Below are positions 24,612 to 43,239 of a stretch of 64,000 nucleotides of DNA, piece by piece. The notes beneath the pieces are model-generated. The model had not been told where the DNA came from. It searched no databases and was given only the letters and a program-made list of their open reading frames with translations. The first letter of the stretch is position 1. Each line of letters begins with the position of its first letter. The translations under genes were made by a program, and so were the position numbers. The DNA comes from Dictyophora rubrovolvata (taxonomy: Eukaryota; Basidiomycota; Agaricomycetes; Phallales; Phallaceae): assembly GCA_029959195.1 (NCBI GenBank), contig CP114123.1, positions 1 to 64,000 of the forward strand, written 5' to 3'.

Positions 24612-24836
24612 GCATAGGACGGAGGTGTCACATGCTACACCACGAGTCGGGGGGCTACCCCCTTTAGGGCGACAAACGGGACAGTTAGCTAAACAGCATT
24701 CACGCGATAGAATTCCGAGTCGTACTGACTCCGTCGCTTAGCAGACTGGATTATAAAATAAAGCATTTATCATAACGCAAATGCAAATTGATTCTATAGG
24801 GAACACCGATCGTCACGACACAAATAGAAATATGGC

Positions 24837-26691
<1,855 letters not shown>

Positions 26692-26909
26692 TGTTCGGAG
26701 CGAGGCTGGAATCACAGCGCAGCGAGATGGCTATAGTCAGAGTCAGAGGAATGGATTTTGTGGGCGCATGGCGCGGCTTAGGTAATAATGGCGTAATGTT
26801 GCAAGCCGACTCCTTCATATTACAATTAACACGAGCTTCCGTTTGACTGAGGTCAATTAGAACTACACTACTAGAAACAGTTCGAAGCCTAAATCTAATG
26901 AGAGGTAAT

Positions 26910-28471
26910 TTACATAGCACTTATCGTCACTAATAGAAACAATGAGGTAGAGAAGACATACTGCAACACCGGGCGCAATTCTCCGACACTATTCTTTTGC
27001 GTATCGGACACGCCATTGAGAATTGCAATAGCTTCTGAAAAATTCCCGTTTGCAACCCAGTCCATAAGAACGAAGTTTGCAGCTCGTCCCCCATTGAGCG
27101 GAGCACATCCATTAGAGTCAGCCACGATTGACTCGACGCCATTTGTAGTATCTGCAGCGGCTTCGTCAGGAATCAAGATACCAAGTATGTCTATGTCAAC
27201 AAAATGATTGATAAGACTCATGTGATCGGTTGTGTTTAAGGGTCCTTTTATTCTGTTCACGCTGCATGGAAATGAGGAATTCGTGCTATCGAAGGGGTTT
27301 TCCCAGACCTCCAGTAACAACAGAATTAGCGTTAATTTCAGGGTTAGGATAGATCAGTTTTCACCATTTCGAATTCCGAAAGAATATAGGGGATAGTAGT
27401 TTGATTACTTGATGTAACAAAATCAAAAAAAAAAAAAGGAAAGAGCGTTTATTCCTTACCTATCGGCATCCATGAAAACGACAACCCTTTTGCCGCTATC
27501 GATCATCTCACCCAATGAAGGCCAATCAGTTTGAGTCATAATGGGATTTGGCGGAATGTACACCACATCCTTTATGCCAGAAGCATTGAATACAGGGTCC
27601 CATTCAGTTGAGACGGAGGCCCCATCGGGATTAGTAAAGAGAAGTGTAAGGACTATTTAAATTGATAAAAAAAGATTTGAATGTCTAGGTTTTTTTCAGG
27701 TCATACCCTCATTGGGATTTTTATCTAGAAGTTGTTTTATTGTCTGTAAGTACTGCAAGACAGTCCCTCCATCGAAAAGCGACTGTAAAAAGTTGAGTCC
27801 TTCATGATACCAGGGATGGTGAATAACATACGCAGGCTACATAAATATAAGACCAAAAGAAAGTAGGCCGTGATGTCGGGGATGGAGTACTTACATGTAT
27901 GACAAAAGTGAAGCTGGCCCTCGGATCTAACGATAAGTCAGCAATCAGTTGCTGTATAGTTACGTCTTTTTTTACATGTGTGATTGAGCTTGAAAGAGGC
28001 GAATACCAAGCTCGAATTGTTGAGTCAAGTTGACCGTTTGTGCTCTCGCCACTGTTTTGAGATCTCATCATCATGTGTTCACTGCCTAATAATCAATAAA
28101 ATTTCTCACATGCCAAAGGATCAGAAGAAGATGCGAATGAGTCATGAGCTAAAGAAAGATGTAGGAATAGACTAAATTGAAGACAGCTGTGATATGCTGA
28201 CCTCCTGGATGCGTTATCTGGTCCCAAAGATGCTTAGCTCTGCTCAGTACACGAGCTTAAGTGCACCACTTACATTTCCATACGAGCGATCGCAAAACTC
28301 GGCATGTCCATTGCAAAGGCGATCCGCCCTAAAACAAGAAATACATAAGGTAAGTAATCCTCTCTAATAATAACGTTTTTCTTTCGTTGCGGACCTTTTA
28401 TTGACGAGGCCGGCTTGACAGATCTCCAAATTGAGGGAAACGGCCAGAAGTGTAAGAGAAAAGAACAACAT
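26910..28471 (-). CDS. Secreted PLC-like phosphodiesterase (TIM barrel)
   Basis: Related to bacterial PI-PLC X domains; a family common in fungi with little-known substrates. The ATG at 28471 begins a signal peptide (MLFFSLTLLAVSLNLEICQA). Then come CNGHAEFCDRSYGN, GAHDSFA with the first catalytic His, QFELGIRLFQAQSH with Arg, LHFCHTSC with the second His, LFDGGTVLQYLQTIK, NPNEVLTLL and MIDSGKRVVVFMDAD. The C-terminus after ELRPVLQ is hydrophobic (YVFSTSLFLLVTISAM) and could be a GPI-anchor signal. About ten introns, some very close together, so several small exons were set by family resemblance. The gene ends 218 bases before the DAHP synthase start, same strand. Confidence 0.85.
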
Positions 28472-29076
28472 TCAGAAAACAGAGGGTGTAGTCTGTTAGA
28501 AAGATGACAAAATGAACAGTAGTAGAGAAAGAAAAGGAGAAATATGGTATGGGCGACTCCAGGATTGCGCGTTTTCTTCGGGCTAGGGCGATGAGGGGTT
28601 ATGCCGGGGTTGAGAACAGCCCCTTTATCTTCATTATTTATAGCACCATGGTTCCCCAACGACAAGTAATTGTGGGCATGCTGAAAGAAGCATGATGCCG
28701 AGTGTGGGATTTAGGATTTATAGCGACTAGTGGCTGAGGTGCGCACTTGTGTGATAGTTTGGCGAGTGAAGTAGTACACTAAAAATATATGTCAATGGTA
28801 ATTTGCTTCTCGGGCGCTTGAAAAGGCGGGACGTGTATGCATGTAAAACTTGATCAGATTTAGGGGTCGTTTGCAATCAGATTTAGGGGTTTGTTGACTT
28901 CTACGTTTGGGCACCAAATGCCGTTTTCAGGTCGATTATTTTCGGTCTCGGGGGCCGCCTTAGAAATAACTGAGTAACAATTATCGACAAAACTGTGTAA
29001 TATTCAACAAGTTCTACATCCAGCATCGGATGTTGTTCTTATCACTCATCTTAACTAGCGTGACTTGAAAGAGGCC
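28472..29076. other. Spacer between PLC-like gene and sugar porter
   Basis: Contains the upstream region of the PLC-like gene, with TATAAAT-like elements near 28636 and 28720 on the minus strand. No coding frame is supported. Confidence 0.5.
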
Positions 29077-31714
29077 TTAATTTCCAGATTCTCCAGACTT
29101 GCGTTTCTCCTCTAGATACTCTTCATTGCCTAAGTCTCCTTTGTTTCGGGAAAGAGCATCCTCTCCAGTACCAATCCTGTTCTTGTCTGGAGATGAAAAT
29201 ATCATGTTGATCGACTCGAGAGGCTATCATAAAAACCATGTCAGAGTTACTAGAATTATCCATCTAAAATAAGATAAAATCCATACTTTCAATGCTGTTT
29301 CTGGGTAAAAGAAGTATACAGTAGGAATAAAAGCGGCATTGAAAACCGCGAACACTGAACAAGAATTTAGACCTCGAAACTGAGACCATAACACATTCTC
29401 TGCATACTGATATATGTCCGCCATTGTAGATTTTGAATTGCGACAGGAGTGATCTGAACAATGACAAAGTTGAAGAGCCAATTTGAAATTGTGGCAGTTG
29501 CGGCCCCTTTGGAACGAATTCGGAGAGGACATACTAATGTTCATGTTAGTGGTAACACTGATGCTGACATGCACGATACATACTTTCTGCGGGATACTAA
29601 GGTTGACCCATGAACATGAAAATGAGTGTATATTATTGAGACATGACATACCAGCCAAGGAATTGCTAGCCATCCGATAGCCTATCAATAAGTACAATCA
29701 CGATAAACGTTGACAAAACACTAATTCATCAATTACTCACGAAAAAAGTATTGACTTCAAAGGGGATATGAGGACAACGACACAATCGGAGAAAAATACA
29801 CTTACAAACAAACATCATAGCGGCTGCAGCTGCACCTCTTGTTTTGCTTTCTGTTGCACCGGTAGCCAGAAGAACGCCCAACACTATCATCGACGACGAA
29901 CATCCCGCTGCACAGATCATCATAGAACGACGACGGCCCAGTCTTTCAATGACCTGATCTTGCCAATTATTATATAGACGGGATAACTGAGGAGAAAACG
30001 AGCCTACAAATATAGGTATTAGAGATGCTGCGAAACTACGAACATTGATGGTCAGTCTGTCAATGTGATATGCTGTGAAAATTGACTTACTACTCAAGGC
30101 CGTTGAATCCTGACAACAGACGTGATAGATTATTGGAGAGGCCAATAGACGTAAACACCAGAGTGAGACTGTGAGTTGATCAGTATAGTTTGGATGTGGC
30201 GATGTTTGTTGACTGACTAGTAAGTTATTAGGTCTTTTGCACCACGTAAGCAAAATCCATGCGCAAAGTAAAGGACCACTCACTGATACCACCCATCTAA
30301 TTGATATTCAATAAAAAACAAGTGAAAACGTGAAACAACGCTGACCTGCTGCATTAGCTGTATACCGAAACATAAACAAATCCTTCTGAAATTCTGAAGT
30401 TCACCATTCTGGAAAAGTTCTTTATAGCTAAAATCGCCGCTGATAGATTGTTCTGAAGCTATTGCGTCTTCTATTTCTCTGCTTTGTTCGATAACTATGC
30501 GATCAGTAGGCTTGGCAGTTTTTGATGTAAGCCGTGCGAGTATCTGACGTGCATCGTCGACCCTGCCTTGAGCAATTAGCCAACGAGGAGATTCTAAGAA
30601 GTTCAGTTATATAGTCAGGAGAAGCCATAAACAAATGCATAATAAGAACCTGGTAGGTCAATTAAAACCATAATGAGAACCAGGGCAAAAACCGATTGGA
30701 AAGCAATAGGTAGTCGCCAATTGACATCGGAATTGATAAAACTCAGACCATAATCTAGATATGTTATGTACGAAGTTTGCTCTGTTGAAAATTGCGACAT
30801 ACCAAACCAGTAAGAAATGGCGACTCCGGCGATAAGCATAGATTGACCAAACGCAAGGTCTCTACCCCTGTTTTTAGGTCTAGATACTTCGCTATTATAG
30901 ACGGGGATTGTAGCCGTATTCATGCCTAAGTCATTATATTCATTATATTCAGCATAATTGCAATCTTTTCATAACCAAACGGTACCGTTGCCAAATCCAG
31001 CGATAATGCGTCCAACAATCATCTGAGAAACTGTGAATGACGACGCTTGAATCGCAGCGCCGATTATCTAAATTCACGGTTTATAGCCGATAATTCGGAA
31101 GTAAAGAAAGAGAGAGAGAGAGGGGCATACCAAAATAGCACTTCCTATCATTATTGAGACCCGTCGGCCCAGTATTTCGCCTCTGAAAAGAATTAAGATT
31201 GCACCAAACATACAACCCATCTTTCATAATCATTTATTTTAATACTATTAAATCTAACTCATATTCACCTCGTATAAGCTGACCTGTATGCGCGATTAAT
31301 GAATAAATAGGCTAATGTCGAAGAGCAAAGAATCACTTACGATATTAGCAACTTTGGAAGCTTTCTGGACTTGCTGTCCATTCACAGTATGCGTAAGCTG
31401 AAATTGATCATTGAATCGTTCTAGTAGAAGTAATCCCGACAAGACGCCTGTTGATCAGCCGTGGAGTCAACTATCGGACCTTTAAAAGATGGAAAAAATA
31501 ACAACATACCTTGATCGTAACCTGTATTGTATATAGATTTGAAATGAGAAAAGATACAAGCATGAAATATATATCAATTTCTCACCGAAAAGCAGAAGCC
31601 CCACGGAAGCAGCTGCGGTGACTGCATTTGCAAGACTCTGTCTAGAAAGGAATCATTTTGCTATCAACAATGGCTTCTAGAAACTAACCCTCTTAGCCTG
31701 TTCAAGCCGAGCAT
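29077..31714 (-). CDS. MFS sugar porter
   Basis: Twelve-helix sugar/proton transporter in the plasma membrane. The ATG at 31714 gives MLGLNRLR and then an intron to SLANAVTAAASVGLLLFG. Motifs in order: YDQGVLSGLL, IVGRIIAGFGNGMNT, PVYNSEVSRPKNRGR, LPESPRW (its Glu codon is made at a splice), GIQLMQQM, ERLGRRRSMM and FFYPETALK. The acidic tail ends at TAA 29077. More than fifteen introns interrupt it, several exons being under 60 bases. Family members carry hexoses, pentoses or disaccharides; the substrate is not clear here. Confidence 0.87.
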
Positions 31715-33245
31715 AGCTTTCAAAATGCAAGCAGTATCACAGAGGATAAAGGAGAAGGGGGAGGGGGAGCCTGAGAAGAAGTCAGAAAATCAATGAAGAC
31801 GTAAACAGCGCTCACAAGTGCCACAGGTACTGTTGGAACCAATGCCTTCGACTTCCATATTTATTTATAAAGGCTTGAGTGATTCATAGATGATTTGGAG
31901 TAAGACAGACAGACGGGCACGTGAAGGCTACGTATCTTCTGTGCATTTGTTTTGTTTAGCCATTATCGGGCCGTCGAGTTTGCCGATATTGATTCGTTGA
32001 GTTGATAGCTCATTTTTTTCAAAATGATGCTAAGAGGGTGAGATAGTGACAATTCAACCAGGTCCAGGTCATAGGTTCACATTGAAGAATTCTGTCGTGT
32101 CGTGTATCTAATAATGAATATGGCCTGAAAAGTAATAGTAGCCAGATAATGTTAATTTACCTTAAATATTAACCGGGTAGAAAAATAAATGAACTCGAAG
32201 TCGAATACGAATTCTAGAGGAATTCTAGACAAGGAAAAGATGCCACTCCAATTTGGCCGCGATTCGGAATTTTCCCTATTCGAATTTCAAATCCCAAGCC
32301 TGCCGCACATCGGCATGCTGCAACTTCGTTCTCATGAAAACGCCACATGTCAAGGATCTGCTTCAGTTGGTCCCACCATTTTTTTCGTCACCAACCCTTC
32401 GGACGACAGATTGCACTCGAATGCTGACGCAATTTACAACATACGTGAAGCCCAAGTGCCGTAACTTCAACTGTACGTCGAATTGTGGAAGATCAAAAAA
32501 CGAAACCACAAGATAAACATAACTCATCCGACGACAAGGTCACTAGTCAAGCTAGTTAAGAGTAAGCAGCATGCAGTTCACAACCGAAGTGACCTGTAAG
32601 CAAGGTTCTACAGCTTATACAGTTCGAGATATGCCAACACATACATATATGGGTAATTGATACTCGTACATATTAAAACCTTAAGGCCTTAAGATTGAAA
32701 GCCTCCGACAAATGAATAGACCACGTAAATAAGTAGGAAAAACTTATTACAAAATTATATCTGAACAAGAGGCATCAAAACAATTATTGGAAGTACTGAC
32801 ATATGAAACAGCCCTACATATCTGATCTGCAATAACAACAGAGAAAGTTAATTTCAATAAGTGGCAGGTCATGTGGAAGCGCAGCCTCGACCAACGCAAG
32901 GGGGGGGGGGGGTATTTACATGAAGGAAAGAATCGCGGTCAAACGAGAGAATGATGAGAGGAAAAATAAGCGGTATAGCGCACCGGACGGAGAAGCTGAC
33001 TAAGAGCGTAAAAATACCAGTCATTCACAGAGAAGGATAAGAAAAAAGCAATATAGAAGTTCAAAAGTGAGTAATGAATGGCCAAAAAGATACAAGGAAG
33101 TGAAAGAAAGAAAATTGGGATATAAGTAACAATATTTGATCGATATTTATTCGGAGCGTAGCTGGTCATCGATGGTGACAGCGACCTGGCGACGCAATTC
33201 TGTTTGATTGATTGATTACATACTCTTTTTTTTTTCAAATTTCAT
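31715..33245. other. Spacer with a 13-base G run
   Basis: No supported gene. Frames at 32189-32516 overlap in different phases without splice signals. A G homopolymer of 13 lies at 32900-32912. Confidence 0.5.
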
Positions 33246-35403
33246 TTATTTGGCCAATCCATATCCGTCGCTAATTTCATTGCTATTGCGCTGGATACCA
33301 TGATAAGGCGTGTAGACGATCCTGCCGGTGGCATTCTCAAGGTCGGATTCCACGATAGGTTCGGGTGTAGCGGGGGCATCGAAAGCCGTGTATTTCATGC
33401 TTCCGCCACCACTGCTTGAGCGATGAGATGCATTCTTGGAGTTTGATTCATTGCTGCTCGTGCGCTTCAATGACCTGAAAGAAAGAGTACGGGTAGGTGT
33501 GACCGAGCGACGGGCGTTGTTGTTGTTGTTGTTGTTGCCAGCGCTGCTGACGGAACGAGGAACGATAGCCATAGGAGTACCAGGAGTAGACCCTGAAGCA
33601 TAAGCCTTCAACATTTCATCGGGGCTCGTGAATGCAGAAGGACCCTTGGCAAAGCCTGCAAATGGACTGTTGGTCGTGGCAACGGGTGGTGGATTGGTGA
33701 TAGGGGTGACGTAGACAGGAGCATGAGCCATAGCAACTGCGACGGGATCGGGAGGAGGAAGGGAAGATTGAGATAGATTTCCATAAGACGGGCTGTAAGG
33801 AGTGTTGTCAGTGAAAGGGTCGGGTGTATTGGGCGAGAGCCGGGTGGGCGCCGGCGACGCGATGGGCGAGAAGGACGGTTCGAGCGGTGAAGATGTGAAA
33901 AGCAGCTCATCATCTTTCTTAGTAGCCAATACTTTACAGGAAAAGCAAAGCATTAAAAACAAAGAGGATACAATGGGTTCTGTGGGAAAGAGAAAGACTT
34001 ACAGTTCAAGGCAGGAAGAACGTTTTCATCCTTGATATAAACGGACATCCTGAGATCACTAGCTGAAACTTTTTGTGCAGGATTTCTCTTCTGTACAGGG
34101 CTTGTAACTTCGAATTCTTCAGCGTCATCAGCTGTAAATGCAACGTGGAACGCCCGACTTGCACGAGTGTGTTGAGTGTCGATGCTTGGCCGAGGCCTAT
34201 CTCCTCCAACTCCTGAAGAGCGAGGTATAGCAGGGGGCAGGTCAGGAACCTCAGGTATATCTTCAGAAGAACGAGAAAATTTGGTATCAGCAGCGAAGGA
34301 AATGGCGGACTTTCGATTCGTGGAAGCATATGAGGCTACGGACTTGCGTGCCGCCATCTCAGCAGGACCTAGAACCGGATTGCGCAATCCGACACCAGTT
34401 CCTTTTCTCATTCCTACACCAGCCATATCTCCGCTTTGAGTGGTTGCAATACTGACAGGTCGGAAATCGGGACCATAAGCCTGACTCATACGAGCCATGC
34501 TGGCACGAGAGTTGCGCATAATGGCGATACTTTGTCTGATGGCTTCAGATTGTGTACCCGGGGGGAGTGTTTTCCAATCGGAGGAAACGGTGCTCATGCG
34601 TTTATCAAGGGCTTCGCTCCATCTCTTGCGTTTCTCGGCTTCCTTCTTTCTGTAGTACCGGACATACATGGCGATGGCGATGGCAATGACAATGATGGGA
34701 ACAAGAACTGCGGCAGCGATGTTGCCCTTGGGAAGGCCCAAGTCCTTGTAGGCATTGTTGATGATCTGGAAAATTCCGCCGCCGCTGCCTCCTTCAGAGG
34801 TGGAGGTGGAAGAGGGTGGGTTAGGTGAGGAGGTCGAGTTCGGACTGGTCCCCCCAACGGGATTTTTTAATTGAAAATCGGTGACATTGAAGGTGGCGGT
34901 GAATAAAGGGCCTAGACCAACTGGAGACGTGAAGATGGGGGTGTTGGATTGAACGAAACCCAACTGCAAGGTTATAGGCTGAAGGGTTGAGTTCCACCAA
35001 CTTCCTTCAATGGGAGTCTATTGGATATTTTTGAAAGAACGTCGGATGAAATGGGCTCTTTAAACACATACCTGGAAGCTACCCGCATTATAATCGATAC
35101 CTTGCCAAGCGTGGATTAAGCCCTCTTGAGAGTAAGGAGCGTAAAGGTATATATCAACACCCTGCGTCGAGAAACAGCCGGCACTGATATTCCAACGAAT
35201 GTTTAACATCTGGGAGGTATCAACATTCTGATTTAGAGTGGGGCTTTCGTAAAAGGTTGGAGTAGCGCAACCTATTCATCGTCCGTGTAAGAATACTCTT
35301 CTTTTTCATATTAAAAAAAAAAAGCAATTGAAAATTACAAACCTGTACTGCTGGCGGAAGGCTGACGCTTGGCAAAGCGCTTCGAATGAGAAAATTTGTA
35401 CAT
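33246..35403 (-). CDS. Single-pass membrane protein with Ser/Pro-rich tail
   Basis: Basidiomycete membrane protein of unknown function. From the ATG at 35403 a luminal or external domain (with NIRWNISAGC, DIYLYAP, YNAGSFQ, then FTATFNVTDFQ) leads to a Ser/Thr/Gly linker. One membrane helix follows (IAAAVLVPIIVIAIAIAMYV, near 34690) with a basic stop-transfer patch YYRKKEAEKRKR. The long cytoplasmic tail is rich in Ser, Pro and Arg, contains RWSEALDKRMS, and has a run of seven Asn (about 33516-33537). It ends LAK and TAA at 33246. The layout resembles fungal wall-sensor or Skg6/Mid2-like proteins, but homology is not shown. No clear cleaved signal peptide, so the start could lie further upstream. 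Confidence 0.75.
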
Positions 35404-38034
35404 TTTTTCAAGAGAGTGAAAGAAAAAATGAATGTCGTTTTTGTCAAATGAACGTGAAGGACCGTGAGTGGCGACGAGCGACGGCGGCGGTTAATGTCGA
35501 CCTTGTGAGAGAAAAAGACGACAAGGGCGCGGGCTGTCAAAATTTGCAATGTTTGCCCCACACAGCCAAACAATCACCCACGTGTGCAGGCATGCACGCC
35601 GATCTAATGGCATGCTGCAGCCCTGCAAAATAATTTCAGACTGGGACTCGGAGTAGAGTAGAGTCGATGGTTTTTGGAATTTGACAACTAAACCGCAAAG
35701 TACAAAGTACGGGGTGACCGAGTGGCGCCAATCATGAGGATCTATGTATACTTCAAGCCATCCCCCATCGGCATGCCAGCGATGCTGTGTAGTTTCAAAT
35801 CGGAAGGTTGCGTTCAAACGGAATCAGCACTAGAAACATACTATCGCGCTCGATGACACTGTTAACGTCCACGCTCCTTTTGATCCCATGGCATGATGAT
35901 CTTAGGAGAGATACCTCCTTTATAGGTTTGCTTCGATCTATTGGCTTGCACTTAAACATATCAAAGCTAGTAGTTAAACTAACACGCCGAGCCTTTTATT
36001 ATTATAACGTAAACATGTCATATGCTGCTTCCGCCATTCATGAAGCAATCAAGAATGGAAGTTTCTCAACCAAAAGGTGTTCTTCAGAGTGTCTCCGTAT
36101 GTGTTGATTCAGGCTGTGTTTATACGTGAGTCGCTACCAATCGTCGACCAACCAATTGAATAAAGCGTTCAGTTCCGCGTAGCCGCCACTTCAAAGAGCC
36201 CGAATAGATCCTTTGAAACCCGATATCTGACAATAATGGCAAGGATGGCTGAAATGTCCATATGGCACAGGTTCCCGGATTGGTGTCGGTTATGGAAGTA
36301 AAGATGAGGTTGAAAAATGAGAGAGACAACGATGATTAATCACCTGGTGACGAACTTGTAAATTAACTCCTTTATGGGTTAAAGATCCTGACCTGATACA
36401 CCAAGGCAACGGTTTTTATTTTTTCCAAACTCACCGCCATATGTTGACGTTGTTGTGCCACAGGCCTACCCTATAGTTAAATACCAATGTTGTCGACCAT
36501 AATATTTCTTTGTTTATCGGGATAACATTGAACAGATAGTTCCTGAATTACATACATGCCTTACCTTGGTGGCGCAACTAGTACATAGGGTTTCAGTGCC
36601 GCGTAGGTCTCGTCAATGGTTAGTCCTTCTCTACCATCAAATTCATTTCTCTACCACCCAATGTATCGAATGATAATATCACTGGGACCACGCAGTCAGC
36701 ATTCGGTAAAGAGAAAAGGAATCGCCTATTGTTTTAAGATACCTTCTAGAAGAGGATTTTGGACCTCTGCAATGGGAATCCATCTTGAGCTATCTTCCAT
36801 CAATCAATTCCGCCACATAGTCTCTCATGTCTGCTAATATTGCATCAGGATTGCAATCGCTTGTAAATACCTCCTTTTCATTGTGCTATCATAAACGAAA
36901 ATCGAATCGAATTCTTGCAATGGGGAACGTGGGTGGTAGTGTAGTGCCCGAGCGTCTTTCTGTATAATTTACATGTATCACGAGATTGAGACGAAGCCAA
37001 AGACTCTTATGTGGTTGTGTTTGAGATACTGCTCACCTAAATTGACGTAAAGCCCCCCAATCTAACACCCACCAAGGCTTCCGTGAGACAGTTTGTTTTG
37101 AAAGGAGTTCTGAAGATCTCTGCGGAAACTTCGGGAAAAGAGAATCCCATGATCACGGATAACGACTTGCACATTCAGTTTCTCACCCATCCAGCCCGAA
37201 TCTGATATTTGGAGCATATGGTCCTTCCGACGCGATCTTCCATACAATACAACAACGAGATAAGGATATAAAGAAACCTTCACGTGAAATAAGGGTTTAT
37301 CACTTGTGTCGTGTGCGTCGTGTGGGAGGATAAACTAAATATACCCGATTACCTAATCCGAGGCAGTTCCTACTTCTGTCTCCATCTCCATGCTCAATCT
37401 CCACTCCACTGAACTATACTTACTCGGGCCAAAGAAAAAAGCCGTATTCGAAAGATTCAAAACGGTTTATTTGGGGAATTCCTCTCAAGATGGAGTTCAT
37501 TGCAGATTAGGAGCAGTTCTTCTTGCCACATATTCCAACACAATCACGCGAAAGGACTAGAAAATGTTGACAACAAACATCGTTATCAATGATATTCCCA
37601 GGTTGTGTTTCGTGTTTAGATCAATTGCCATCTGTCTAGATGACGCTATTCTTGAGATCAAAATTCAAACTTTCGAAGTTGGCGACTCGGGTATCCCAAA
37701 GAAATTTCTTAGCGAATGAAATCTTCGACGGCCTTTGTTGTTCTTTCTTTCACACCATTCGCGGCGTAATCCACTTATTTGGAAATTGTTGATGGATAAC
37801 CGGGTTGAGAACTCTCAAGAAGCATAGCCCTCGTGTACTATTTTTCAGCAGAACTTTGAACGCAGCTATTGGTAGAAATTGCTGTTATCACTCATACCAA
37901 ACCCCGGTTTCCTGATTGGAAATCATTTCACCTGGAGACTCCTCATATAAAAACCATGTCCCAACTCCCAAAAAGCACCAGGCTCTTGCCAACTCTCATC
38001 GACCCAAGGTTACTTCCTCTCTCCACATAACACA
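35404..38034. other. Gene-poor spacer
   Basis: About 2.6 kb without a supported gene. Frames at 35328-35633, 36120-36329 and 37062-37283 lack an ATG context, splicing or family resemblance. The right end carries the promoter of the protease at 38035. Confidence 0.5.
37946..37953 (+). promoter_or_regulatory. TATA box of the second protease gene
   Basis: TATAAAAA lies 82-89 bases upstream of the ATG at 38035. Confidence 0.6.
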
Positions 38035-40004
38035 ATGCGTTCTATTTTCTCCCTTGCGTTACTTCTTCCTGCCGTTCTGGCATTACCCCCCATCCAAGTT
38101 CGCGAATCTTTCGTCACAATGCCCATTGCAGCCCGTGTTAATACAACCGGTATTCGCAATGTCCTTCAGGTGCGGATCCCTCCCTCTTCTTTTCAAGTTG
38201 CTTCATAGGCATTGACGAGATCAAATCATAGGTTGACCGCGCTCGTGCCCGCCTTTTTGTCCAAAAGGCCCAAGAGAAAGCTGAGAAAGTAAAGGCTGGT
38301 ACATTGTCTTCCGACGCGGTCATTAGTGTCCCTGTCACCAACGGCTTGGTAGGATTATGTGACCTCTGCTCATTTCTTTTCCTGAACGTCGTCTCAAGGT
38401 CCAATACACTGCTTCTGTCGGCGTCGGTACTCCTCCTACTCAATTCAATCTCGTCGTGGATACGTTAGTATCTGTGATGTTTGTTGCTGGCCAGATTTTG
38501 ATTTCTTTTTTTTTTTGCTGAATTTAGCGGTTCATCTAACACCTGGGTTGGAGCTGGTAAAACGTTTACCTCAACTTCATCAACGAAAACGACTGGCCAA
38601 GACGTAGCAGTACAGTACGGCTCGGGTTCGTTTGTGAGTACCCAATCCCCATATGGATTCCGTTTTACTCATTCGTCTTCTCTTCCTAGTCTGGGACCGA
38701 AGGTATTATTTTCTTAACTAATAGCAGCTACAAACCTCTTACGTCGCTATGTCCCAGTTACTGATACAGTTACCTTGGGATCCGGTCTTGTCATCACCGG
38801 TCAAAGTATCGGTGTTGCGTCCCAAAGCACAGGTTTTGAGGGTAAGTCCGAAGAATAACCTTTTCGTTCAAATGACTAAATCTAATTGAAGGCGTTGATG
38901 GAATTGTTGGAATTGGTTGGTCTTTTAATCGAAAGTCATATTTAAATGATACTGATCAATAAATATAGGCCCTACTGATCTTACTTTGGAGACTTTAAGT
39001 CCTGACGTAAACAGTGAAATTCCCACTGTAGTAGATGTAAGTGTTAGCCTTCAGCTGACTTTGTGCCGGCATTTATTTTCATTCAGAATCTTTTCTCTCA
39101 AGGTTTGAATGATAACCCTAATTGGATGGATAACAAGAGTAATAATATAATCGCTGTCAAGGCACTATTTCTTCCGATTTGATTGGGGTCTCATTTGAAC
39201 CGACCACGTCAGACTCTGTGACGAATGGTGAAATTACCTTTGGGGGCACAGATTCATCCAAATTTACTGGATCAATCACTTTCGTTCCCATTACCTCTAC
39301 TTCTCCTGCCAATGAATTCTGGGGAATAAACCAAAGCATCAAGTGCGCAATTTACCCCCTTTTTTTTCGGAACTCATTCATTTTTATGAATAGATTCGGC
39401 ACTACCAATATTCTGTCAACCACAGCCGGTATCGTCGGTAAGATAAAATCGTATCATCATCACTAGGATATCAAAACGTTAACATGACTTCTTTAAAAGA
39501 TACCGGAACTACACTCATTTTGATTGCTAGCAACGCTTTTGAAACATATTTGAAACAGACAGGAGGTGTACTAGACCAGAATACCGGTCTTGTGCGACTC
39601 ACCACCACCCAATTCAACAAATTACAAAACCTCAACTTTGATATCGGAGGGGTGAGTGTTACTAGTTGCGATCATAAATGCCAGCTCCTCGCCATTAATT
39701 GATTTCAATAAGACTACATTCGCTTTGACACCCAATGGGCAAGCTTGGCCACGTGCTTTGAACACGTTAATTGGTGGGAACACAGAAGACGTATACTTAG
39801 TTGTGAATGACATTGGTACACCCAGCGGCGAAGGTCTTGATTTCATCAATGGACAAACATTCTTGTACGTAATATTTCCCTCACATTCTGTTCCATTAGT
39901 CAGCTAGGACCACGTTTAGGGAACGCTTCTACTCCGTTTTCGACACCACCAACAAACGAGTTGGTATTGCCACTACATCATTTACCGATGCCACCACCAA
40001 CTAA
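38035..40004 (+). CDS. Secreted aspartic protease (family A1, polyporopepsin-like)
   Basis: Pepsin-type endopeptidase with signal peptide MRSIFSLALLLPAVLALP from the ATG at 38035. A propeptide with QVRESF and VDRARARLF follows, then VQYTASVGVGTPP. The catalytic sites are DTGSSNTWVG and DTGTTLILIASNAF, both intact, each with its Asp codon beside an intron. GVDGIVGIG, GEITFGGTDSSKF, WPRALNTLIGG, FINGQTFL and RFYSVFDTTNKRVGIA complete the family pattern, ending at TAA 40002-40004. About 400 residues in ten or so exons. Sequence blocks are very similar to the protease at 13394-15453, so the two are paralogues in opposite orientation about 23 kb apart. Confidence 0.9.
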
Positions 40005-40328
40005 GGGCCTCTGCCACCCAGCCATTCAACCAAACTTTGATTACATAAACCCAGTTCTGCTATACCTTTGTAAATATTTATTCCTTTTCTGGCTTCTAGC
40101 GGTCTATAAAACAAACAAGACTTTTATTTTTATCACTTTTTCCGGTTTGCGATGGTCTTGTTACTATGCTGCGTGTGAAACATTTCTTACTAATAAGATT
40201 TGAGACTGGACACGTTAATAATGCTGCGCTTTATTTGGGAAAGAATAAATCCGGGGTGGTTACGTATATAAATTTGATACAGTGCTCAAGTATTTGCACG
40301 AAATATGCGTGTGTAATTACTAATGCCG

Positions 40329-43239
<2,911 letters not shown>

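Noticed and set aside
36120-36329. 69-codon minus-strand frame in the gene-poor spacer
   Set aside because: No family resemblance and no splice partners.
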